Shown: positions 1 through 8,678 of the stretch, in pieces
Numbering within the stretch: position 1 is the first letter of the stretch
How the letters are laid out: each line of letters starts with the position of its first letter
NCBI GenBank assembly: GCA_001929475.1
Contig: LXFE01001015.1
Span: 1-10,963 of the forward strand
Reading direction: 5' to 3'
DNA from: Neolecta irregularis DAH-3
Lineage: Eukaryota; Ascomycota; Neolectomycetes; Neolectales; Neolectaceae
DNA: 10,963 nt
Notes under the pieces: model-generated
Told to the model about the DNA's origin: nothing
What the model saw: only the letters and a program-made list of their open reading frames with translations
The model's database searches: none
Made by a program: the position numbers and the translations under genes

Positions 1-531
1 GAAGGCGGGAGGGGGAAGAAGGTGGGAGGGGCGAGAGAGGCAGGTAGGCAGCAGGGGCAATGGTGGTCACATGTTTAGCCCCGAGTCCATGTGTTAGGGT
101 TAGGGTTTTTTCTTAAGTTGTCTTCTCGGATCACTACAAAGGACGTGACTGTTTTGTTCACCAAGTAGCACTGTAATTGCCCTTTTCCATTGTGGCGGAT
201 ATACTTTATTCCTTCAACCCAAGGATCTAGAATCGGGTTTTTTGTTGGCAATCAAGTTGTACCAATAATCTCTTGAAATTTTACAACTATAGCCTACATG
301 TAACATACTCAAATCTAATCAGTGGAATGTTTATTCAGCAATCGATTAAATCCGTAACAAGAGGATATGCAGACTTGCTTTAGAGATCGACAAAGTTAGT
401 TTTTAATATATGTATATAATAGAGTCCCAAAGTTAACCCGTGAATGTAGCGTAACCCCCCAAAGTTCATAACGATCAAAAGCCGTCTAAAAAGAGAGAGA
501 CAGTGAAAAGAAAAATATACAGGAAAACAAT
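1..531. other. non-coding left flank
   Basis: No open frame here resembles a protein. The stretch has a G-rich start, the short TTAGGG pair and then AT-rich sequence. It lies downstream of the minus-strand coiled-coil gene, so it should contain that gene's 3' UTR and polyadenylation region; I see no clear signal to place. Confidence 0.5.
94..105 (+). repeat. two TTAGGG telomere-type units
   Basis: Two perfect tandem TTAGGG hexamers followed by a run of T. TTAGGG is the telomere repeat of many fungi and animals. Two units are too few to call a telomere; this could be an interstitial or subtelomeric trace, or chance. The first 60 bases are a G-rich purine stretch without coding signal. Confidence 0.4.
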
Positions 532-1641
532 TCAGCGGTTCTCCATGGTGTCCCGGTCTTCGTCGTCATCTTCAGTAAGCAGCTTTCTCTGCTCTGGACC
601 AAGGACTTTCAGGGGACCCTGCCTCACCGCAACCGCAACAGCTATAAGCAATAACACAACGAATTTGAGCCAGAGAAAAATCCAGATAACGTATTCAAGA
701 GGTTTTGAGCGTTGTATTTTAGGTATGATACTGTTTTCTGGGGGTTCTGAATCCTCAATTTCCGAGTATAACGAGCGCCGAAGGCTTAGCTTTTGTCTTT
801 GCCGAAGAGGAGTCGAAATCGACATTTCTTCGAAATCAAATGTGAGGGGTGGCGACAGGGGGCCATTTTGCCGCAACTGATCCTCTGGACACCTATCATC
901 GATGCTCGCCCTTCTAGAGAGCCGTTCTTCGTCCAATTGAGCTAATAATTCTTCGGTGATGCGTTCTTGTCCGCGTAATCTCATCTCCAGTTCCTTCTTC
1001 TCAATTTCTATACCGCGCATATTCGCGTATCCTCGTCGAGCAGTTTCGACTTCTGCAAGCGCTTCGCGTAACTTTGTTTCAGTTGATTGTTTTTCGCTAA
1101 GCCATTGTTCATATTCAGTTTCGACAGCTTGTAGGCGCGTATAAAGATAACGACTTTCGGATTTGTATCCCTCTGTGTCGCGTTTTATGTTTTCTAGGCC
1201 AAGCACACGTTTCTCCCAGTCCATAATTTCATCCTTCAACTCGCGAGCATGGGCATTGGCACGTTTGAATTTTTCCTTCCAGACCTTCTCAGTTTCAACT
1301 GCGTCCGAGGAGAGTGTTGCTACTTGGTCGAGCAGGTCTGTATTTTGGCGTTCGAGGAGATCGATCCATTTTTCAGTGCTCCTGCTCCTGGCTCGTTTTG
1401 AGCGTAGAGGGGATATTGACGATGAGGGGTTGGGCTGCGAAGAGAAAGAGAAAGCGTCTTCTTCGTCTTCCCAGTCTGAAGGAAAGGTGGATAAGGTTGT
1501 TGACATGCGACTTCCGGGGCCTGCGCGTAGTCTCAAGCGAGAAAGAAGATTTGCATGTTCCGACTGGAGTGACGAGGTGGTGTCAATGAGGGTATTTGTC
1601 AAATCGTCGAGTTCTAGGTAATCAGCTATTGGGAGAGACAA
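532..1641 (-). CDS. coiled-coil protein with C-terminal membrane anchor
   Basis: A single uninterrupted frame of 369 residues; I do not recognise the family. The N-terminal 90 residues are Ser/Pro/acidic-rich and look disordered. Residues about 91-245 are rich in E, K, L and R with heptad-like spacing, a likely long coiled coil. A second Ser/Pro-rich linker follows. One strongly hydrophobic segment lies at about 317-339, and a 30-residue tail ends in an acidic cluster (EDDDEDRD). This architecture suggests a tail-anchored or single-pass membrane tether or scaffold with the coiled coil in the cytosol; that is inference. The start is the first ATG of the frame. It is the only clear gene here without introns. 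A 152-codon plus-strand frame inside it is an antisense shadow. Confidence 0.8.
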   Translation of the reverse strand: MSLPIADYLELDDLTNTLIDTTSSLQSEHANLLSRLRLRAGPGSRMSTTLSTFPSDWEDEEDAFSFSSQPNPSSSISPLRSKRARSRSTEKWIDLLERQNTDLLDQVATLSSDAVETEKVWKEKFKRANAHARELKDEIMDWEKRVLGLENIKRDTEGYKSESRYLYTRLQAVETEYEQWLSEKQSTETKLREALAEVETARRGYANMRGIEIEKKELEMRLRGQERITEELLAQLDEERLSRRASIDDRCPEDQLRQNGPLSPPLTFDFEEMSISTPLRQRQKLSLRRSLYSEIEDSEPPENSIIPKIQRSKPLEYVIWIFLWLKFVVLLLIAVAVAVRQGPLKVLGPEQRKLLTEDDDEDRDTMENR

Positions 1642-2601
1642 TAATCAAACCGGCGTGTTTGGATCGATATACGTTTGTTGTTTCCTCTAAAGTATTTGCC
1701 CAGCCGTTTGGATCTGGTGGTGAGCGGTCCATGTGATCGCAACAAGGAAAACAGCGAGTAGAACGCGCAAGTGAAGGAGGCAGGCGGTGGCGCCATCACA
1801 TGCAAGTACTTTAAGCGATATCGCGCTTCCCCAAACAAACCTGAATTCTCCGCCAGACCAGGCACTATCCACGATTCCGCGGATATCTGCAGGATATACT
1901 GTTTTTTTAAATCTCAAATTCTATTTATCCAGTGCAGAGGTGTATACTTTATGTATTTCTTCAGATCGGAAGACGACTCGGGGGTATTTGGAAACGCAGA
2001 GAATGTTTAAGACAGGACTACTCTGAAACTGGTACAGATTATGTACATAATTTGGCAGGGCGTAGTGTCTCAGGCCAGTTATCTGTTAATGTATCCCAGA
2101 GCAAGGATGGTAAATAAAAGAAATAGTTGGTAGGAATCCACAATTGTATTCCATCTACATACATATACAACTGGTGAATAGCAAATATTCTCACTGCTAC
2201 ATCCAAGCTGCTATGAGATTCCGGGCTAATGGCCATTTACATTAGGTAAAAATTTGGGTCAAACTCAGCGTCTAATCTCAGTCTTCAGTTTTCAGTTTTC
2301 ACATCTCCACCTCGAATTCAGGTATAATCATAAACATTGGAACGAGTAGCAAGTCAATGGTAGAGAAAGGACGGGAAACCCGATCAAGTTAGCAATGCTC
2401 AGGTCGAGATTACCATGAACGATATGTCCGTTTCAGATGTTTGTATAAGGAGGCAATTATTGAATTCCAGTTTGCTTTCTTCATTATTCTATGATCAATC
2501 CTCCTTTGGATAGCTCGTGTGGTTCTAGGTTTTCCAGAATATTTATGGTGGTTCGCTTGACTAGATGAAAGATTCCACCACCACAAATCCAACTACTCAC
2601 C
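1642..2601. other. long intergenic region without a supported gene
   Basis: About 960 bases between the divergently transcribed coiled-coil gene (-) and EMP24 (+), so both promoters should lie here. Several frames of 60-79 codons exist on both strands, but none shows recognisable motifs or splice-linked continuation. A short direct repeat of CAGTTTT units occurs near 2285-2300, upstream of EMP24. No RNA gene was recognised. Confidence 0.5.
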
Positions 2602-3375
2602 ATGCTGGCTTTCCCAGTCGCCCTTTTTCTCTTCTTTTTCTCTGCAATTTCCGCGCATTTAATTACTCTTGGTGGAGAATCAACAGGTACCGCCTCCGTG
2701 AATCGAAATTTAATTGATTATAGAGTGTTTCTTTGAAAACCTTCACAAGGATGATAAATTGACCGTAAGTTTTCAGACGGATTCCGAGGATGGCGAGTAT
2801 GGAATTCGTTTCCACGTAAGCCATTGCTTTTGACTGTAGCGCTCAACTGAAAGATCCTTGATCCAGCTGGTAGGTTTCTCGTCAATGAACAAAGTACGTC
2901 ATTCGGGGAGTTCCAAATCACCTCCCAAATGGACGGAACTCACAAATACTGCTTCCAAAACGTGACTCCTCTAGTCCGTTTGTTTACTAAACCTCAGTTT
3001 GCGAGTCATTTGAAGTTTGTTTCTTTCAACGTCCATGGAGTAGTCTATGTATCTGACGAAGATCCTGATCACCAAGATCCTATGGAACGTCAGGTTCGAG
3101 AGCTATCAGAGCTCCTAGAGGCCATACGAGATGAACAAGAATATATCGTTGCCAGAGAACGAATGCATCGAAATAGTAAGATGTCTTATGATAATGGCTC
3201 CTAACAATAAGCTGCGGAATCAACCAATTCAAGAGTGAAATGGTGGAGTTTGATTCAGAGTGGGATAATCGTGGCAGTTTCTGTCTTCCAGATCTACTGG
3301 TTGAAAAGGTTTAATTTTGCCATAGATCGCCAATCCTAACATGATAGATTTTTTGAGGTCAAGAGGGTAGTTTAA
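2602..3375 (+). CDS. EMP24: p24-family cargo receptor Emp24/TMED2
   Basis: Type I membrane protein of the early secretory pathway that cycles between ER and Golgi in COPII and COPI vesicles as part of p24 complexes. Exons: 2602-2686, 2724-2815, 2854-2961, 2998-3175, 3212-3308, 3348-3375, giving 195 residues, close to the family size of about 200. Visible features: signal peptide (about 1-18, cut before AHLITL); GOLD domain with the disulfide pair Cys30 and Cys92; NVHGVVYV at the domain end; a coiled-coil neck with DEQEYIVARERMHR; HRNTAESTN before the membrane; a transmembrane segment at about 167-185; and a cytosolic tail KRFFEVKRVV carrying the FF and basic/VV sorting signals. The last coding exon is only 28 nt, yet it supplies the diagnostic tail. 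The five introns are 36-39 nt. One (2962-2997) is 36 nt without an in-frame stop, so retention would insert 12 residues next to Cys92. Confidence 0.95.
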
Positions 3376-3562
3376 AATTATTCGTACAACTATACAAAGA
3401 TTTATTGCCAAGTACGAGGTTGAGACATGGGTGTATTTGTTCTGACAGGTTCTTTTTCTTCGTATTACTAAATGTGCAACCCAATCATACAGCATAGTCT
3501 TGTTTGTGCAATGTCATGACTAATTTATACTATCGATTACCATACTTTGGTGCCTATGTTAT
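3376..3562. other. convergent 3' intergenic region
   Basis: 187 bases separate the stop codons of EMP24 (+) and APRT (-). AT-rich, with no coding signal. It must hold both 3' ends; no individual polyadenylation signal can be assigned with confidence. Confidence 0.5.
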
Positions 3563-4198
3563 TTAATCATTCAAGAGAATGAATACACTTGCATCCAACT
3601 TGTCTCGCCCCTTCAAGAAATCTACCGCCATTATAAAGCAATACATGAGAGTCTTGCCGCCAAGTTTCTTGACCAATTCACCAGCACTTTTTGCTGATCC
3701 ACCTACTCAATCAGTCTGTGGGCTGTTTTTCCATACCAGTTGCAAGTATATCATCTACTATAATTACTCTCTGACCTGGCTTAATAGAGTGTTCTTGAAT
3801 CTCAAAGATATCTTCTCCATATTCCTTCTGGTATATCGATTGAAGACATTTTCCAGGAAGTTTCCCTCCTTTTCGAATAGGCACAAATGCACAGTTCAAA
3901 CTTAAAGCCAAGGATGGGCCGAATAAGAATCCTCGGGCCTCGAGACCGACGATAACATCCGGTTTCAACAAAGCCAGGCGGGCTTCAAGACAAGATAACT
4001 ACCATATCAGCAAGCGATCGAGATGGCAAAGCACGAAAAGACGAAAGTGAGTCGGCGAGGCAAATATTGGAAGGATATCTTTGAACTGAATACCAGGAAT
4101 CGGAAAGTCGGGGCAGGTAGTGATGCTACATTGATTAACTTGCGAGGCACCGAGTCAGCCTGCATTTTATTGAGCTCTGCAATGTCTTCGGAGCTCAT
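3563..4198 (-). CDS. APT1: adenine phosphoribosyltransferase
   Basis: Purine salvage enzyme that makes AMP from adenine and PRPP in the cytosol. Exons in order: 4198-4164, 4125-4035, 3998-3737, 3702-3563, giving 175 residues, normal for APRT. Visible motifs: PDFPIPGI with KDILPIF near the N-terminus (about 17-34), [11 protein letters not shown] (about 60-70), RKGGKLPG, the type I PRPP-binding loop [13 protein letters not shown] (about 120-132, split by an intron after the codon for T129), and DFLKGRDKL near the end, as in yeast Apt1. Introns are 38, 36 and 34 nt. The first (4126-4163) appears to use a GC donor. A GT-only solution would need a 14-nt intron or leave the frame broken, so exon 1 is the least certain part. 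The ATG at 4198 gives the expected N-terminal length. Confidence 0.92.
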
Positions 4199-5189
4199 GA
4201 TGACAGTGAATTACTGGCAGCGGGATTCTCTTCTGATAAGCGAAAGATGCCAGAATACTATAACAGGTTTTTATTCGTCTTGTTTCGACTTACTTTTGCC
4301 TTTATTTTCAAGCCCAGAGGTTTTCTCGGGGATCGGCTAGTTTAGTTGGTCTAATCCAAAAGGGAGTCAATGCACAGACCTCTTAAAACTATATTCTCAC
4401 AAGACATGAATTTAGTCCCATCCTTTTTCAGATATCTATTTTCACTCGATAGCCTGTTTTTATTGAAGTATGGGCTTATGCAAGATAATGCAGTATCAAC
4501 CCGATTTCTTTTGTAGAGCTAAGGCATATTTTCTTTTAAAACGAATAGTTTACAAATTCAAATCTTTTGTGTTCGAGAGAGCAATTAAAAATTCACGCAT
4601 ATTTCACTATATATAGTCAAATTTGGGTTGTGGAGCGACATGAGAATGATTTAGGGCGCTTATTGCAGCCATTCTTTTAGACTGAATTTCATGAAATGGC
4701 CAATAATTCATCTCAGCACTTGAAATTGAAAAAATGGATGATGAAGTCAACAAAATGCTGATTAAAAATTTGGTACTATCAGCTAACATTATTTATTGGC
4801 TTTTTCAGGCATTTTCCCCACTTTTGCATCATCAGGCAAGACCCTCAACAATAATTACTCCTGAGCTGTGTTACATTTGAATGCAGCTATTCCAATAGTC
4901 TGGAAACTGCTAAGACAATGCCATCATGTGAACATTTCATAGGATGATATCGCTTAATCTATGATCTGCATTGTTAAGGCCATAATACACTCCAGTTATT
5001 CACTTTAAGAATAATTATGCGAAAGCTATGGAAAAACCTGTGCAGAGCCAGGGGTATTGTCTGAACTAGCACATGGGAAAAAAACAGAGATTAGACAATC
5101 AACTTATAAAGAGGACTGTTTTAATTGATATGCAGGCTCGAGAATTTAATATACCAACCCAGTTACTCCTTTTCAACTGTTATGCAAAT
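4199..5189. other. sparse intergenic region between APRT and PheRS alpha
   Basis: About 990 AT-rich bases between the APRT start (transcribed leftwards) and the PheRS alpha stop. A 42-codon basic frame on + begins at 4488. A small spliced ORF candidate at 4734-4880 is listed separately. Otherwise there are frequent stops in all frames and no recognisable domain or RNA gene. The APRT promoter and PheRS 3' UTR must be here. Confidence 0.45.
4734..4880 (+). CDS. possible small spliced ORF
   Basis: Weak candidate. An ATG at 4734 opens a short charged frame (MDDEVNKMLIKNL), followed by a sequence that looks like a genuine intron of this genome: 4773-4808, 36 nt, GT start, CTAAC branch-like site and a TTTTTCAG end. 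The frame continues from 4809 to a TGA at 4880, giving 36 residues. The open frame also extends upstream to a CAG at 4715, so 4734 may lie in an internal exon of a larger small gene. I recognise no family. The intron signal is the main evidence. Confidence 0.28.
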   Translation: MDDEVNKMLIKNLVLSANIIYWLFQAFSPLLHHQARPSTIITPELCYI

Positions 5190-7018
5190 TCAGTTCACAA
5201 TCTGCGCCTTTGCAAAAGCTTCTTCTGCATCTTTTGCTTCCATTGCACCCTTCTCCCTTCCCATTGTTTTGTCAAACCTCACCGCTTCATTTTTTTGGAT
5301 CATCTCGAGGTCGACTTTATGCCCCAAGAGCTACGTAATCAGTATTAGGTTTATAGAGCCAATGAAATACCTCTCGTATATTGTCGATTCCATATTTGAT
5401 CATTGTCGGTCGCTCCAGTGAAAGTCCCCAGCCATGCACACGGACATCTTTAGGCAAACCCATCGGTTCCAACATCTCTGGTCTAAACATCCCAGAGTTT
5501 CCAATCTCGACCCACTTTTTGAGTCCCGAGTGGTAGCTGTAGATCTCCATGCTCGGTTCGGTGTAGGGGTTATAAGTTGGTTTGAAACGCAAATTGGTCA
5601 CACCTACTAGTCAGCCCGCTCAAGCGACAAGAAAACCCATTTTCTCAAAGAAACGCTGCATGAATCCAATCAGGTCTCCGAGAGTTAAATTATAATCTGC
5701 TATCACGCCTTCAACTTGATGAAATTCAGCGAGATGAGTTGCGTCCAGCGTCTCATTTCTGAAGACTCTGTCTATACTGAAATATTTGGCAGGTTTGAAG
5801 CCTTCTTGAGCGAGCTTGTATAACATGGCAGTACTAATCGCAGTGGTATGAGTTCGTAAGACAAGTTTTTGAGCTTCTTCGTTTGAAAACGGGTAGCGGT
5901 ATCCGATGCTTTTATATCCTCCAAATTCGTGGACTTGGGCTACCTTTTGAAGATAATCTTGGGATGGTAACAGCGCTTTCTCTGGAGAAGAGATATAGAA
6001 TGTATCTTGCATGTCTCGGGCTGGATGTTGTTGTGGAACGAACAATGCATCAAAATTCCAGAAACATGATTCAACAAATTTATTGGTTGGCATTTCTTGG
6101 AAACTTGGGACGTGAGTATAACATAGAGGATAGTAGGAATATACCCCATCTCAAAGAATATTTGTCGGAATTCGGCGCGGACTTTGTTCAAAGGGTGTAA
6201 AGCTCCACCTTGAGGAATTGCTCCTTCAGCTGCAAGATTGTATTTTTTAAAATTTGCAGACTTCCAGGCACCACTGCAACTATCAGAAATCATCATTGAT
6301 GATGGTACGATTGAAGTAGTTCGGCAGTTAAATCAGTTTCTTGCCTTTTTATTTCGAGACTAAATTCAGGCCCTTTCTCGACTCTGAAGGAGATCTGTTT
6401 TCTAAAAGTTAGATACTATTCCCAACTCCACGGTACGATTTTTCAATTAAATTTCGCTTTTTCATATCTGCGAGTGTTTTAGAGTCGGGGATGTCTCCAG
6501 AAAGAACTTGTGTAAGGAGAACTTGAGTTTTATCGGTAATAGCATCAACCTAGAACGATCAGAGAGATTGGTATCCACAGCGCACTTTTTTCTTGAATAC
6601 ACTTCCGTCTTTTTGAATCCATCCATTTTTAAATGCAGCGCCTTGTCCAAATTTTGCAGAAGGTCCGAGTCTTTCCTAAGTTGTCAGTACGGCTATGCTT
6701 GCGAGAAATGCCTGCAAATCTGTTATCGACAACCCACCGAGACTCTGTTCGACTGCGTTGAAGACTCGGGCTTCATGCGATCCAGATTCAAGACACTCAC
6801 CCCCTTCGCGAGTCAATGACCAAATTTCTTTTTCAAGATGCGAATAGACGATCATCTAGAATCTCAGCGTACTATGGATGAGTCATTACGTTTCGAGCAG
6901 CCAGAGATGCCAGAGCTGCCTGCATTGCTGCTGTCTCGTGCGCAAACTGTGCGGTGTCTGTAATAAAATCATGATCCTGCAGGTATTGGAGGATCGTAGT
7001 TGAAAGTTGGCCGGACAT
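5190..7018 (-). CDS. FRS2: phenylalanyl-tRNA synthetase alpha subunit, cytosolic
   Basis: Catalytic alpha subunit of the cytosolic (alpha-beta)2 PheRS, which charges tRNA-Phe. Nine exons: 7018-6890, 6855-6712, 6675-6586, 6549-6437, 6401-6309, 6273-6145, 6103-5637, 5603-5371, 5330-5190, giving 512 residues (human FARSA 508). The N-terminal third has the winged-helix tRNA-binding region, including GSHEARVF. The class II catalytic core follows: LHPLNKVR and [15 protein letters not shown], motif 2 with [10 protein letters not shown] (about 347-356), NPYTEPSME, and motif 3 [13 protein letters not shown] (about 448-460). A charged tail of about 30 residues follows [10 protein letters not shown]. 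The eight introns are 33-41 nt. That at 6676-6711 seems to have a GC donor (CAG|GCATTT). The start MSGQLS matches the usual N-terminus; an in-frame extension through 7018-7060 is open but lacks support. Confidence 0.96.
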
Positions 7019-7070
7019 GGCGGTGAAGAAGCGAGTTCTTCGCTTCTCCGCTGCAGCTACAAAAAAACCA

Positions 7071-7553
7071 TCAAATGACCATTAAACACACTTCCATCGC
7101 CATTCCTGCTACTGCAGTCTGTCCTGAGCTATCTATTACAATTACTATAGTCTCGCCGCGCAGTTATGTACTGTGGTTGGGATCGCCTGCTAATTGTGCG
7201 ATGGGCGTATTTTCGGCCATAATGCCCTCTGTGCGCCCGGTTTTCTTTTGCAATCAGCGCTGAAAATATGCAGGGAGATTCGACACGGCTGTTGGATTTT
7301 GGTTCATCAAACGATCTAGGAGAAATTGTAGGGCGTGTTCTCGGTATGCCGTCGTCGATAGTTCACGTTGATTAGTAAGCAAAAAAACTCAACGCTCAAT
7401 TCCTTATAGCGACCCCGCTGGTCGCAACTCCTGAAATCACATCAACACTGCTCCGTGCGCTGCAAAGTCATTTTGGTTGGAAGACGACACACAGTGGAAG
7501 TAACCTGGTTTAGCCGAATTGCAAACACTGGATCCAGCCTCGGAAGAAGTCAT
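7071..7553 (-). CDS. unresolved small spliced gene
   Basis: A coding-like stretch whose exon chain I could not fix. An ATG at 7553, 47 nt after the Myb-like gene stop, opens MTSSEAGSSVCNSAKPG. Further pieces on the same strand are DVISGVATSGVAIRN (near 7398-7446), AYREHALQFLLDRLMNQNP (near 7290-7347), KKTGRTEG then MAENTPIAQLAGDP (near 7170-7240), and IVIDSSGQTAVAGMAME (near 7090-7140), ending at a TGA at 7071, 52 nt before the PheRS start. GT-AG pairs that could link some pieces exist, for example a 42-nt intron with a CTGAT site linking NPTA to KKTG. Two pieces faintly recall a type I phosphoribosyltransferase, but their order is not convincing. Plus-strand frames here are also partly open, so the strand itself is an inference. 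Confidence 0.35.
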
Positions 7554-7600
7554 TTGTGCTGCATCTGCTATTTGGCACTACTGTAATATAGGTTTAGCAA

Positions 7601-8647
7601 TCAAAATGATTTAAAGTAAGCTTCCTTCAACTCTTCCACATCCGCACCTGGACATACAATGTCTTGAATAACATCCCAGGTAGCTTTGTGCCTCTGCCAC
7701 CGTAAGTAGTAGCCATGATTTTGGATAATACTATAAAGTTACTGATGTTTTCCTTGTCAGCTTCTGTAATCCTAACTCGACCAGAAGTTTCTGCCTTGGT
7801 TGGATTTTCAGAGTGCTTCACTTTAAAGGGGTTGCACACGCGGATTTTGTATTCATCCTCTGGGTTGGAACTGGATGCGCTTAGTGAGTACCTACGAACG
7901 AAATGGCTTGCAAAAGGAGGACCCTTTATCATGACAGTTAGATAGATGTATTGAACATACCTTTTTCTTGAAAGGCATCATAGTGGTTGGAAGACGATCG
8001 GGTTTCCTCTCCTTGGGAAAAAGGGGTACATCTAGACACTTTTTAGTAAGTGATAACAATATGCTTACCATGGGTGTAGTTCACTTGAGATCTCAATTTG
8101 TGGCACTTTGCAGAAATTCCGCTCAACGATCGACCAGGAATTTGCAGTAGCATCTCAGGTAGCCTCTTACCTTCATTCTATAATCTTAACGATTCCTTGT
8201 ATAGAAAGATCACACCATTAGTCTCAGCAGAAGCTGGTCCTCTTCGCGGCTGTACCGAAATCTATGTCTCTGAGGGGGAAGTTGATCTTTCACCGAAAGG
8301 ACATTAAGGCTTACTTTCAGAGCGTGTTCTTGTTTGATCTGTTCAATGTGGTTGGCAATGAAGAATTCCTGACGAATATCTTTCCAGGACCGTCCTGATT
8401 TCTAAGACTCAGCTAGAGACTCAATGTTCCCGTACTCGTAGATTTTTGATCAGCAACCGTTCCACAGAGCTGATATTCCTCAAGGCCAAAGGTGCGTCAA
8501 CTATCATGCTCTCTGAGATATCATCACGTTCATCAAATACAGAGTTAGGCAAGTGCGAGGTTTCTAACTGCGTAAGTTATACGTCCTCGATGAGTAGTTG
8601 AAACGATTTGGGATACTGTGATTTACATTCTGACCACGACTGTACAT
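7601..8647 (-). CDS. two-repeat Myb/SANT-like DNA-binding protein
   Basis: Probable nuclear DNA-binding regulator. Eight exons: 8647-8605, 8563-8436, 8401-8315, 8269-8216, 8177-8069, 8031-7961, 7923-7732, 7693-7601, giving 258 residues in one unbroken frame. Repeat 1 (about 45-75) holds SSVERLLIKNLRKSGRSWKDIRQEF. Repeat 2 (about 92-132) holds YSREEDQLLLRL, then NEGKRLPEMLLQIPGRSL and SAKCHKL. Both follow the Myb-like pattern of an acidic first helix, G-K/R-S-W, and a GRS-led recognition helix; repeat 2 lacks the usual Trp after the glycine turn. The C-terminal half is charged, without a known domain, and ends in DIVCPGADVEELKEAYFKSF. Seven introns of 34-45 nt, several with TTACTAA or TCTAAC sites, fix the strand. 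The upstream in-frame ATG at 8678 would require a 15-nt intron, so 8647 is preferred. Confidence 0.75.
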
Positions 8648-8678
8648 GTCCTTGGTCTGAATAATTAATAGGCGGCAT

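Noticed and set aside
1163-1621. 152-codon plus-strand frame inside the coiled-coil gene
   Set aside because: Serine/arginine-rich antisense shadow of a long charged minus-strand gene that has a coherent coiled-coil and membrane architecture.
1963-1973. AGATCGGAAGA, matching the start of a common sequencing adapter
   Set aside because: The match stops after 11 bases and the flanks continue smoothly; chance is the simplest explanation.
7715-7945. 76-codon plus-strand frame (hydrophobic)
   Set aside because: Lies opposite the Myb-like gene exon 7; the strong intron signals at 7924-7960 and 8032-8068 read only on the minus strand.
8568-8582. 15-nt GT-AG unit that would join an ATG at 8678 to the Myb-like frame
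   Set aside because: A 41-nt intron (8564-8604) with a start at 8647 gives the same downstream frame within the normal size range.
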